From Spartobacteria bacterium (GTDB lineage Bacteria; Verrucomicrobiota; Verrucomicrobiia; Chthoniobacterales; UBA10450), in assembly GCA_021324035.1 (NCBI GenBank), contig JAJPJU010000291.1, positions 1-25,100 on the forward strand: DNA of 25,100 nucleotides, written 5' to 3'. This document shows positions 15,315 to 22,331 of the stretch, in pieces. The notes below the pieces were generated by a model that saw only the letters and a list, made by a program, of their open reading frames with translations, made no database searches and had not been told where the DNA came from. Both the position numbers and the translations under genes were made by a program. Position 1 is the stretch's first letter. Every line of letters begins with the position of its first letter.

Positions 15315-15865
15315 TAGCTGCCGTGACTCCGGACTTCCACGTGCATGCGACTCAACTTTTCGAACAAACGACCCATTCGCCGTAGCGGCCACCATTCGTA
15401 AAGAAAAATTTGCATGGGGCGCCACATTGCCACCCAGCCGGCAATTGTCAGACTTTCCCGAAACACGATCAACAACGTGCCTCCGCTTCTGCGCAACAGC
15501 AGTTCGCTGATCAAGAGACAGGCGCCGAGGAATAAAAGGCCAATCATCAGACTGATTCGCCCTTGTTTGAGCAGGTGCCGAAACTCGAGACGATTAATGT
15601 TCGCCCGGTACGCAAAATAATGATGAATGGCAGTTTCAACGTCTCGTTGAACGTCGCCGTGTCCGGGAAGCTTGTTAACGTGAACGACCAGGGAAATCGG
15701 ATCCTTGCGCGGAAATTCCTGAGCCCAGCTAACGATGAATTCCTCCGCGTCGTGGTCGAGATCCCTCTCGGGAAACGGAGAGGGATCCATCGAATTAAAA
15801 AGTTGCTCGATGGTGTTTACGAAAACTTCAATTCGGTGCTGCGAGTGTTTCGCGTGTCCTTTCAC
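15314..15865 (-). CDS. Membrane protein of unknown function (183 aa)
   Basis: I do not recognise a named family. The first 100 residues are soluble and charged (His, Asp, Glu, Arg), followed by two membrane helices (about 105-124 and 130-152) and a short C-terminus with aromatic and basic residues (FLYEWWPLRRMGRLF). No signal peptide is seen. The start is GTG at 15865, which overlaps the stop of the upstream secreted-protein gene (GTGA) and has GGAAGG upstream. The stop is joined to the P-type ATPase stub by TAATG. Tight coupling to an ATPase start suggests that this protein once worked with that pump or is an accessory of it (inference). Confidence 0.75.
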   Translation of the reverse strand: MKGHAKHSQHRIEVFVNTIEQLFNSMDPSPFPERDLDHDAEEFIVSWAQEFPRKDPISLVVHVNKLPGHGDVQRDVETAIHHYFAYRANINRLEFRHLLKQGRISLMIGLLFLGACLLISELLLRRSGGTLLIVFRESLTIAGWVAMWRPMQIFLYEWWPLRRMGRLFEKLSRMHVEVRSHGS

Positions 15866-16722
15866 CGTCCTTCCTCAACGGGTTTCGAGCATTGCTGGAC
15901 TACTGTTGCGCAAACGTCCCGGATTTGACGAACATTCTCTTCGGTCAAGGGGCCACTATCCTTTTCAATTGTCGCACGAATGCTTCGCAGCCCCGTGAGC
16001 ATTGCCATGATAAGTGGATCGCTTTGCAGCTCCGGTTTCATGGCGAGGATTTGCTTCTCCAAAGTTTCAACGAGCGTTCGTTGTCGAACAAGCTCGGCAC
16101 GATCCGGGGAATAATTCTGCAACACCAGCTCGCAAAGGGCTTCAGTTCCGCGAAGCCAACCTGCCAGACTCACAATCTGGGCAAGCTGTTCGCTCTTAAG
16201 CTCACCCATTCCGCGCTCCAGATCCGTCAAAACATGATCCCATTCGTCGCGGGCGGCGATCCATTCGCCTTTCTCCGCGTGGTCCATGATACTTCGACTG
16301 CGGCGCAATGCTCGCTGTTGCACTCCGAGTCCTCGACTCAATTTCAGAACGGCTGCTCCAATTTTTGTGACCTGCGCCGAATCTCGCGCCTCCATGGCTA
16401 CAAAACCTTCAGCGACGGCTACTCCAAGAATTGCCGCGATCTGCACCTGGTCACCGCGTGGTTTCCAGTTCGCGATTTGCGGTCGTTGCACTGCCAGCCA
16501 GTTAGCCGTTTGAAACTGATCCAGCGAACGAAAGATCTCTTTGGGCACTGGCATAACCACGCCTTGAACCGGTTTCGCCTGAGAAGGGAGCTGACTCGGA
16601 GCGCTTTCGGTTTGCGCAGAGGCGATCCAGGCCGCCAGCACAACCGCGCAAGTTGCTTGCCGCGCAAGGGCGTGGCCTACAATCCGCTTGGAAAGGTTTC
16701 TTCTACTTCTCCTGCGATCCAT
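15862..16722 (-). CDS. Secreted or periplasmic protein of unknown function (286 aa)
   Basis: The N-terminus is very basic (MDRRRSRRNLSKR), followed by a hydrophobic stretch ending in WIASAQTES, a probable signal peptide with cleavage after about residue 36. The mature part is mainly helical with many Ala, Glu, Gln and Arg residues and no motif I recognise; two cysteines lie near the C-terminus (DVCATVVQQC). The ATG at 16722 overlaps the end of the erythromycin-esterase-family gene by 46 bases. No better downstream start was found, and GGAG lies eleven bases upstream. The long overlap with different frames is unusual. The next gene overlaps by four bases, so the two unknown proteins are probably made together. 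Confidence 0.75.
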   Translation of the reverse strand: MDRRRSRRNLSKRIVGHALARQATCAVVLAAWIASAQTESAPSQLPSQAKPVQGVVMPVPKEIFRSLDQFQTANWLAVQRPQIANWKPRGDQVQIAAILGVAVAEGFVAMEARDSAQVTKIGAAVLKLSRGLGVQQRALRRSRSIMDHAEKGEWIAARDEWDHVLTDLERGMGELKSEQLAQIVSLAGWLRGTEALCELVLQNYSPDRAELVRQRTLVETLEKQILAMKPELQSDPLIMAMLTGLRSIRATIEKDSGPLTEENVRQIRDVCATVVQQCSKPVEEGR

Positions 16723-18005
16723 TCAGTAGTTCGCTCCAGTGGTTCAACCGCACGGGTATGATCGTAGTGCATTACACCGTCGAATTGATCCGGCAAACAG
16801 GCCTGAAAGTAATGACTCATCAGCTCCGTTTCCGGCCGGTAAATTACACCGATCGCACGTTCCAACCGCTCATTGCGCAGATACGCTGAAAGGGTGTCGT
16901 TGTCGCGAAGGTTCAGAAAGAAGTTTTGGACTTCTGTTTCGTGAAACAGCGCTTCGTAGCTATCCGGATGACCGGGCCTGACCGTCTTGCGTTCCGCAGG
17001 GCTATCCCACTCCGAAGCCGCGGTCACTGTGCCGCGGTAAGTTGTAAAACCAATTGATACCGCTTCGTTTCCAAATTGCTGGCGAATCAGTTGCCCGAGA
17101 TTGATCTCGCCGCGTCGCCCCATCTGCGTGGCACGCGCGTCTCCCAGGTGCGAATTGTGCGCCCACACGATAATTTTTGCGGGCGAGCCGTGACTGCTTA
17201 GATAATTCGTTAGGCGAACCAGCGATTCCATCATGTGGGTGTCGCGCAAGTTCCAAGAGGACACCTCGCGTTTGAACATGGTGCGGTAGTACTCCTCGGC
17301 ATTGCGGACAACGAGCGCGTTTTGTTCGGCGCAGAAATACGCGTCCGCGGCCACTTGTCCGTCACGCTGGAGGTAATCCATCGCTTTCCGCCGCAAATCC
17401 ACTAAACTCTTGATCACGGCCGCTTCACAATCCGGCGCCATCCGAAAGCCGGTCGCGTAACCGTAGCTGGTCGTGTCCTGTCCGAACTGTTCGAAACAAC
17501 TGTAGTGGTCGCGCGCTCGTTTTGCTGCAGCCGGGTCGATCTTGTCGAGGTACGCCAGAACGGCGCTGATGGAATCATTTAAACTGTAGAGATCGAGTCC
17601 GTAAAATCCGCATTTCCGATCGCTTTGCTCGTCGTTGTGCTCGCGGAGCCAACCGACAAAATCGAGAACGTCGGCGTTACGCCACATCCACTGCGGGAAA
17701 CGTTGGAATCCATTCAACGCTTCCACGCTGTCGTGATCGTCGCCGAAGCCGCGCACGAATCGGTTGATTCGATATCCATCCGGCCAGTCGGCTTCAACCG
17801 CAACGGCATCGAATCCATGTTCCGCGATGAGGATTTTGGAAATTTGGGCACGAATCCGGTAGAACTCGTGCGTTCCATGACTGGCCTCGCCAATTAAAAC
17901 GAAACGCCGATCGCCAATCAGATCGATGATCGCATCGAAATCGTTGGGTGAACCGACCAGCGGTTCCGCGGATTTGCGAATGATCTCAGGCAGGTTCGCA
18001 GGCAT
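16677..18005 (-). CDS. Erythromycin esterase-family protein
   Basis: A 442-residue cytosolic protein covering the whole Erythro_esteras domain. Key residues of the EreB-type active site are visible: Glu40 and His43 in LIGEASHGTHEFY, Glu71 in VEADWP, and the later H-x2-H pair His283/His286 in WAHNSHLGDAR. Classical Ere enzymes open macrolide lactones, but most chromosomal homologues have no shown role in resistance. In mycobacteria such a domain is fused to a phosphoribosyltransferase (Rv2030c, DosR regulon), and here a phosphoribosyltransferase lies in the same gene array. The ATG at 18005 follows the USP stop by five bases; the ribosome binding site is weak. A stress or metabolic hydrolase role is more likely than macrolide resistance (inference). 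Confidence 0.92.
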   Translation of the reverse strand: MPANLPEIIRKSAEPLVGSPNDFDAIIDLIGDRRFVLIGEASHGTHEFYRIRAQISKILIAEHGFDAVAVEADWPDGYRINRFVRGFGDDHDSVEALNGFQRFPQWMWRNADVLDFVGWLREHNDEQSDRKCGFYGLDLYSLNDSISAVLAYLDKIDPAAAKRARDHYSCFEQFGQDTTSYGYATGFRMAPDCEAAVIKSLVDLRRKAMDYLQRDGQVAADAYFCAEQNALVVRNAEEYYRTMFKREVSSWNLRDTHMMESLVRLTNYLSSHGSPAKIIVWAHNSHLGDARATQMGRRGEINLGQLIRQQFGNEAVSIGFTTYRGTVTAASEWDSPAERKTVRPGHPDSYEALFHETEVQNFFLNLRDNDTLSAYLRNERLERAIGVIYRPETELMSHYFQACLPDQFDGVMHYDHTRAVEPLERTTEWIAGEVEETFPSGL

Positions 18006-18010
18006 AGTTT

Positions 18011-19006
18011 CTATTTAGATTCGAACGCGTAGTGACTTGGCACAACCAAGACCGGGCACTCGGCATAACGAACGACCTGTTCCGCAATGCTGCCCATAAG
18101 TGCATGCCTGAATCCGGTGCGGCCATGAGTCGAGATCACAACAAGATCGGCATTGTCCGTCTCTCCGCAGATCATGTCGGTAATGTAGCCGGAACGGACA
18201 ACGCCTTCGCACGCGACGTCTTCGAAAAGTTCACGCTTGCTCAAGACCTCCATATCAAGTCGCGCGTCGCGCATCTGCAGGGTGTTATCGATTGGCAGAT
18301 TCATCGCCACCCGTTCGATCAGCGCCGGCGAAATGGGAAAGACGACATTAAACAGCCGCAGTTTTGCATTTAACTTTTTAGCCAGAGTCGCTCCGTAGGT
18401 CGCGCCGGCCATTGCGCAATGTGAAAAATCGGTTGGGACAAGGATGTTTCGAATACGCAAGTCTCCGCGTTTCCATTTGCGGACAACCAAGACCGGGCAG
18501 GGCGCGAATCGGACAACTCGCTCGGCCGTGCTGCCGAGAACGACGCGTTTCAATCCAGTGTTGCCGCGCGACCCGAGCACGATCAGATCGGAGCTTAACT
18601 CTCCAGCGAGCTTGCAAATTTCTTCATAGGGATGGCCCGTGCGAATGCGGCAGTTTTCCGGCCAGAACTGCGGTGGTGCTTCCCCGCTCAGGTGACCGAG
18701 TCTCTTTTGAATGAGGGTTGCCGTTTCGGCGCATTCACGCAGGGCGTGGGCTGCGCCGGGCAGAGCGCATGCTTCGTCCGGCGCCTGGACATGCATCAGA
18801 TCGATTTTGGCGTCGAGCTCTGTGGCCAGCGTCATGGCATAATCGAACGCCTGCATTGCTGCCGGCGAGAAATCGAGCGCAACCAGAATGTTCTTAATTT
18901 TGATTGGGGCGAAGCGATCCCGCGCGCTTGAAACTCCAACGCCGGTTCTGCGCTCTTTTGCTGCGGCTGTCGGCTCCGGCATTTCTGCGGTCATTGTTTT
19001 CATCAC
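18011..19006 (-). CDS. Tandem-domain universal stress protein (second copy)
   Basis: A 331-residue protein with two Usp domains (about 36-175 and 184-325). Domain 1 begins NILVALDFSPAAMQA and has the ATP motif GSRGNTGLKRVVLGS. Domain 2 begins NILVPTDFSHCAMAG and has STHGRTGFRHALMGS, so both glycine-rich loops look largely intact, unlike domain 2 of the USP at 7619-8563. An extra 35-residue N-terminal extension rich in Ala, Glu and Arg is present. The first possible start is GTG at 19006; ATG at 19003 or 18994 could be used, and no ribosome binding site decides between them. The erythromycin-esterase-family gene follows after five bases. The second copy of the 26-base repeat lies 39-64 bases upstream. 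Confidence 0.92.
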   Translation of the reverse strand: MMKTMTAEMPEPTAAAKERRTGVGVSSARDRFAPIKIKNILVALDFSPAAMQAFDYAMTLATELDAKIDLMHVQAPDEACALPGAAHALRECAETATLIQKRLGHLSGEAPPQFWPENCRIRTGHPYEEICKLAGELSSDLIVLGSRGNTGLKRVVLGSTAERVVRFAPCPVLVVRKWKRGDLRIRNILVPTDFSHCAMAGATYGATLAKKLNAKLRLFNVVFPISPALIERVAMNLPIDNTLQMRDARLDMEVLSKRELFEDVACEGVVRSGYITDMICGETDNADLVVISTHGRTGFRHALMGSIAEQVVRYAECPVLVVPSHYAFESK

Positions 19007-19044
19007 TGAAGACTAGCCCGGCGGGATCGCAGTGCTTCGCAACT

Positions 19045-19070
19045 CTTGCTAAATACCGACCGTTTTTTGC
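19045..19070. repeat. 26-nt dispersed near-repeat, copy B
   Basis: This is the partner of 3903-3928, differing at three of 26 bases. It lies in the 103-base gap between the truncated AraC gene and the second USP gene, upstream of the USP start. Placement before a minus-strand gene is the same for both copies, which fits a shared regulatory site or a small mobile-like element. Confidence 0.5.
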
Positions 19071-19109
19071 CCGGGACGTCGGCGGCGAGGCAGGCCCCAG
19101 AGTGCAAAA

Positions 19110-19436
19110 TCAGGCAACAGCGGGTCTGACCGGCAAATGGGTCCGGTACTTGGTCGGCGATTCACCGATGACACGCTTGAACACGCGGTTGAATTGGGTC
19201 AGCGACTGAAAGCCGGCGTCATAGGCGATCTCGCTGACTCTTAGCTTCGGGTTCGCCAATCGAGAGCGGGCATCTTCCAAACGCAGACGCGCCACGTAAT
19301 CTGTGAACGTCAATCCGGTCGCTTTTCGGAAAACTTTGCAAAAGTGAAATACGCTCGCCCCGGCCGCTCTTGCCACGACACTAAGAGACAGTTTCTCAGT
19401 CCTGTTTCGCGCGATAAACTCACGCGCCTTAACCAT
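19110..19436 (-). CDS. AraC-family HTH regulator, DNA-binding domain only
   Basis: The 108 residues are an almost bare AraC/XylS DNA-binding domain with two helix-turn-helix units: LSLSVVARAAGASVFHFCKV at about 16-35 and LRVSEIAYDAGFQSLTQFNR at about 65-84, ending in the family signature region (FKRVIGESPTKYR). There is no sensory domain. Full-length relatives usually have an N-terminal ligand or PocR-like domain. In-frame codons upstream of the ATG read like the linker before such an HTH (QNSEPPV), but a TAG stop lies 13 codons upstream, so the sensory part seems to be lost. It may be a remnant or a working mini-regulator. It lies 64 bases after the host-attachment-like gene and 103 bases before the USP gene. 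No ribosome binding site is obvious. Confidence 0.75.
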   Translation of the reverse strand: MVKAREFIARNRTEKLSLSVVARAAGASVFHFCKVFRKATGLTFTDYVARLRLEDARSRLANPKLRVSEIAYDAGFQSLTQFNRVFKRVIGESPTKYRTHLPVRPAVA

Positions 19437-19500
19437 TACCGGCGGCTCGCTGTTTTGTCCCCCGATCGTGATCTAAGGTCCTAAGGTTCTGGCCGCAATG

Positions 19501-19914
19501 TCAAATCGGTTGAAGCGATCGAAAATGCGACAGCAAGTCCCCGACCGGGATTTTCGACAGATCGAGCGCAAGGTGTTCCACAATCCGGTCGCGAATATCT
19601 CCCGGAAGAAGATCGACAATCATATTATAGATCGACTCCGGAGCGGCCAGCGACCAGCCCTCCCCGAAATCACGCCGAACAAGGTTCGCAATCTCGTCGG
19701 CGAGCTGTCTGCAGATTTGCCGGTTCTCTTCGATCTCCAGCTGAGGCCAATCGCTCGCAGCCGTTGTTCGATGGGTGTGCGATAGATCATTCAGGTTCGG
19801 AATTCCGAACGCCTGCACCAGTTCGAGGCTTGGTCCGCGAGTGGGCGTTTCGCGCACCCGGTACGCTTTCAGACGGCCGCGGTCGGCAACAATAATGAGG
19901 GACGCCGTTGTCAT
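19501..19914 (-). CDS. Host-attachment (Host_attach) / bacterial release-factor-like protein
   Basis: A 137-residue protein that resembles the family named 'protein required for attachment to host cells'. The N-terminal strand IIVADRGRLKAYRV and the C-terminal LAAPESIYNMIVDLLPGDIR followed by LALDLSKIPVGDLLSHF fit this family, which has been related to archaeo-eukaryotic release-factor (eRF1-like) domains. Its molecular role is unproven; ribosome rescue or translation quality control has been suggested for related families. The ATG at 19914 overlaps the stop of the DUF2267 gene (ATGA); a longer in-frame reading to 20142 would overlap that gene widely and is rejected. It ends a run of tightly coupled stress genes. 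The family name from plant-associated bacteria should not be taken as evidence of symbiosis. Confidence 0.78.
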   Translation of the reverse strand: MTTASLIIVADRGRLKAYRVRETPTRGPSLELVQAFGIPNLNDLSHTHRTTAASDWPQLEIEENRQICRQLADEIANLVRRDFGEGWSLAAPESIYNMIVDLLPGDIRDRIVEHLALDLSKIPVGDLLSHFRSLQPI

Positions 19915-20363
19915 ACATGCACCGGGTCGCTGAATGCCGGCCAGATCTCGCGAAGTTCGGGCGGAAAGATTTCGAATACCTTCTCGAACTCGCCCGGCGA
20001 AGTGTTGGCGCAAAGGAGCATTAACACCGCTTCGGTCACCCGCATCGGGTTGACGTTGCGATCGGCGGTAAACTTTTCCCGAACCGCATCGTAAAACTGT
20101 TGGGGCGTTTTGATTTTTGGCTGCGTCGCGCCGGGCTTCCAATCTTCGTAGTAGAAACCGCGCACCAGCATTGGCAGTTGGGCGCCGAGATGGGCTGCTT
20201 CCGCGACCGGCAATCTGTCCCGGAGAACGTGCAACACCGCGCGCAAGCCGTGATATGCCTTCTGATGGTCCTCACCCCAGTGGAGTGCATCGCACAGTTC
20301 TCGTAACCAAACGTTTGTCTTCTGCAGTGTTGTCTCAAAAACTTCCGGTTGATGTGATTTCAT
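19911..20363 (-). CDS. DUF2267 family protein
   Basis: A 150-residue soluble helical protein. The pattern ALHWGEDHQKAYHGLRAVLHVLRDRLPVAEAAHLGAQLP followed by LVRGFYYEDW in the first 75 residues, and LCANTSPGEFEKVFEIFPPELREIWP near the end, match the DUF2267 family, whose repeats are known but whose function is not. (Only short parts of these motifs are needed to identify it: LRDRLP, FYYEDW and LP/FPPELRE.) The ATG at 20363 has GGAG nine bases upstream and lies 15 bases after the phosphoribosyltransferase stop. Its stop overlaps the next gene by four bases. DUF2267 genes often occur beside stress genes such as USPs and phosphoribosyltransferases, as here. Confidence 0.88.
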   Translation of the reverse strand: MKSHQPEVFETTLQKTNVWLRELCDALHWGEDHQKAYHGLRAVLHVLRDRLPVAEAAHLGAQLPMLVRGFYYEDWKPGATQPKIKTPQQFYDAVREKFTADRNVNPMRVTEAVLMLLCANTSPGEFEKVFEIFPPELREIWPAFSDPVHV

Positions 20364-20378
20364 TTTTTATTTCTCCAT

Positions 20379-21053
20379 TTAATGACTTGGAATCGGGAGC
20401 AATGGTGGACGGACGTTGGCTTCGGCTAGCAACTGACGAACTTCCTCGTCGGTCGTTTGCGAAAAATCTTCGTAGAATTGACCGACGCCGTGAAAATTGT
20501 CGGTGACAATCACGGCTGCGACGTCGTCGGCGGCGCGGCGTATCTCATAATAGCTCGAACCGGCAATGACCGGAGCGGCAACCACGATCCGGGCGGCATT
20601 CAACTGGCGCAGACTTGAGACCGCTGCTCGCATTGTCGCCCCCGTAGCAATGCCGTCGTCGACCAGAATTACGGTTTTCCCAATAACGTCAGGCGAAGGA
20701 AGATCATCCCGATAGGCGCGTTCGCGTCGGGCCAGTTCCTGCTGTTCGTCCGCCACAACTGCGTCGATGACGATTTCAGGAATCCGCAGCGCTTGGACGA
20801 CGGCTTGATTGAGGACCCGCACCCCTCCCGTGGCGATTGCACCCATCGCAAGTTCGGGGTGATACGGCACGCCCAGCTTGCGGACCACAAAAACGTCGAG
20901 CGGCGCTTTTAGTTTGTTGGCGACGGCGGCGGCTACCGGGACGCCTCCGCGCGGCAGCGCCAGAACCACAACATCGTCACGATCGACATAGGCAGTTAAA
21001 TTTTCGGAAAGGAATTTGCCGGCTTCGGTGCGATTAGAGAATTGCGTTTTCAT
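20379..21053 (-). CDS. Phosphoribosyltransferase family protein
   Basis: A 224-residue type I PRTase-fold protein. The PRPP-binding loop VILVDDGIATGAT is at 128-140, and an N-terminal ALPRGGVPV motif at 32-40 supplies the other phosphate-binding region. The inserted middle region (about 65-120) is typical of the unassigned PRTase group found in stress islands, distinct from the hypoxanthine or orotate enzymes. The acceptor substrate is unknown. The ATG at 21053 has GGGAG at good spacing and overlaps the stop of the DLH-like gene (ATGA); the longer reading from 21071 is not needed. Fusions of this PRTase with DLH-like or erythromycin-esterase domains occur in other bacteria, and both partners are in this same array as separate genes. 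Confidence 0.92.
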   Translation of the reverse strand: MKTQFSNRTEAGKFLSENLTAYVDRDDVVVLALPRGGVPVAAAVANKLKAPLDVFVVRKLGVPYHPELAMGAIATGGVRVLNQAVVQALRIPEIVIDAVVADEQQELARRERAYRDDLPSPDVIGKTVILVDDGIATGATMRAAVSSLRQLNAARIVVAAPVIAGSSYYEIRRAADDVAAVIVTDNFHGVGQFYEDFSQTTDEEVRQLLAEANVRPPLLPIPSH

Positions 21054-21745
21054 AAATATCTCCCAAACCATTCAGTTGCGAGACGTGCCACTTCCTCGAG
21101 CGCGCCGGGTTCCTCGAATAAATGAGTGGCGTGTGGGACCACGGCCAAGGACTTCTTGCATCGCAGTTGCGCGTAGGCCTGCTCGTTCAATCGCAAAACT
21201 TCTTCGTCGCGTTCGCCGACGACGAGCAAGGTCGGCGCTGTTACATATGCGAGCGCTTCTCCGGCAAGATCGGGCCGTCCGCCGCGAGAAACAACGGCGC
21301 GAATTGTTGATCCCAGTGCTGCGGCTGCTCTCAGCGCCGCTGCGCCGCCGGTGCTCGCACCAAAATATCCAAGGGGAAATTTGTGGTAGCTTGGATTTTC
21401 CGAGATCTCCTGAGTCACGATTGCGAGACGCCGGCTAAGCAATCCAATATTGAAGCGAAGATGACCGCTGGATGCGTCTTCGGATTCTTCCTCCGGAGTT
21501 AGTAAATCAAACAGGAGGGTGGCGATGCCGGAGCGACGAAGAATCTCTGCGACAGCTCGATTACGCCGGCTGAATCGGCTACTTCCACTGCCGTGTGCGA
21601 ACAACACCAGGCCAATCGCATTCTCGGGGATCTCCAAGTCGCCGGAGAGCATCACTTCTCCCACAGGGATCTTGAGACAGATCGATTCCTCATGCGACTG
21701 AACCGCTCCAGTTGAGAATCGGTCGTGCTGTTCGCGCAACTTCAT
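21050..21745 (-). CDS. Dienelactone hydrolase-like alpha/beta hydrolase
   Basis: A 231-residue alpha/beta hydrolase. The oxyanion-region motif LFAHGSGSSRFS is near 48-59; the nucleophile elbow GYFGASTGG gives Ser131; the probable acid is Asp180 (VVGERDEEV) and the probable base His208 (PHATHLFEEPG). The N-terminal 25 residues are extra. Members act on small esters or lactones, but this subgroup that neighbours phosphoribosyltransferases has no proven substrate. The ATG at 21745 lies seven bases after the CBS-protein stop with no close ribosome binding site, so coupling is likely. The stop overlaps the PRTase start by four bases. Confidence 0.9.
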   Translation of the reverse strand: MKLREQHDRFSTGAVQSHEESICLKIPVGEVMLSGDLEIPENAIGLVLFAHGSGSSRFSRRNRAVAEILRRSGIATLLFDLLTPEEESEDASSGHLRFNIGLLSRRLAIVTQEISENPSYHKFPLGYFGASTGGAAALRAAAALGSTIRAVVSRGGRPDLAGEALAYVTAPTLLVVGERDEEVLRLNEQAYAQLRCKKSLAVVPHATHLFEEPGALEEVARLATEWFGRYL

Positions 21746-21752
21746 TGTTCAG

Positions 21753-22217
21753 TCAGGCCGCCTCCAATTGCGACGCGCGCCGGCAAATTGCGTCGAGTGT
21801 TATCTCGACGTCCTCGGCCGAAAGCTCGGCCGGTTTGTCAGCCGTGCGCGTCTTTACTGCAACGTCATCGAGAGAAAGAATTCCGCAGAGCCTTTTATTT
21901 TCGTCGAGCACCGGCAACCGCCTCACCCGTTTCTCACGCATGATTTGCAATGCTTCACGGATATCGGCTTCCGGCGGGCAAGAATAAAGCTGGCGCATCA
22001 TCACTTCGGCGATGGCGATGCCTGACGGTCGCCGGTCCTTGCTGCCCGTAGCCATGCAAATATCGCGATCGGTTACAACGCCGACGGTGATTCCTTCGTT
22101 GTTAACGATCGGCAATATCCCGCAGTCGTTGACCCACATCGTCCTGGCTGCGGAGGCAAGGTTATCGTTAATTCCGCAAATCCGAACGTCTTTGGTCATT
22201 ACATCTTTTACTTTCAT
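21753..22217 (-). CDS. Two-CBS-domain protein (Hrp1-like)
   Basis: A 154-residue protein made of a CBS pair: domain 1 about 1-58 (VKDVMTKDVRICGINDNL; GVVTDRDIC) and domain 2 about 68-125 (IAEVMMRQLYSCPPEADI; GILSLDDVA), with a helical tail. No enzyme domain is attached. CBS pairs of this size bind adenine nucleotides or other ligands and act as sensors; Mycobacterium tuberculosis Hrp1 (Rv2626c, DosR regulon) has the same build. The ATG at 22217 starts right at the first CBS strand; a longer frame from 22286 adds unrelated residues and is not preferred. The ribosome binding site is weak. It is the first gene of a tightly packed run and has a 114-base upstream gap in which a promoter could lie. 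Confidence 0.92.
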   Translation of the reverse strand: MKVKDVMTKDVRICGINDNLASAARTMWVNDCGILPIVNNEGITVGVVTDRDICMATGSKDRRPSGIAIAEVMMRQLYSCPPEADIREALQIMREKRVRRLPVLDENKRLCGILSLDDVAVKTRTADKPAELSAEDVEITLDAICRRASQLEAA

Positions 22218-22302
22218 AAATCTTGGTCTTTCTGGCTCTAAACAACACGCAAGGACGCGCTCACGCTCCGCGAAACTTGCGAACAACTGCGCGATTCTTG
22301 TT

Positions 22303-22312
22303 ACGTCGACGT
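22303..22312. promoter_or_regulatory. Perfect 10-bp palindrome upstream of CBS operon
   Basis: ACGTCGACGT is a perfect palindrome 86-95 bases before the CBS-protein start, within the 114-base gap after the transpeptidase stop. It could be an operator, but a 10-bp palindrome alone is weak evidence and no matching copy was found elsewhere. Confidence 0.15.
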
Positions 22313-22331
22313 TTACCGGAACGATGTTTTG

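Noticed and set aside
16677..18005. Macrolide resistance determinant
   Set aside because: The erythromycin-esterase fold is present, but it lies in a stress-gene array. Most such chromosomal homologues have no shown resistance role, so only the family is called.
19501..20142. Longer 213-codon reading of the host-attachment-like gene
   Set aside because: The extra N-terminal 76 codons overlap the DUF2267 gene in another frame and look non-protein-like. The ATGA overlap start at 19914 matches the family's first strand.
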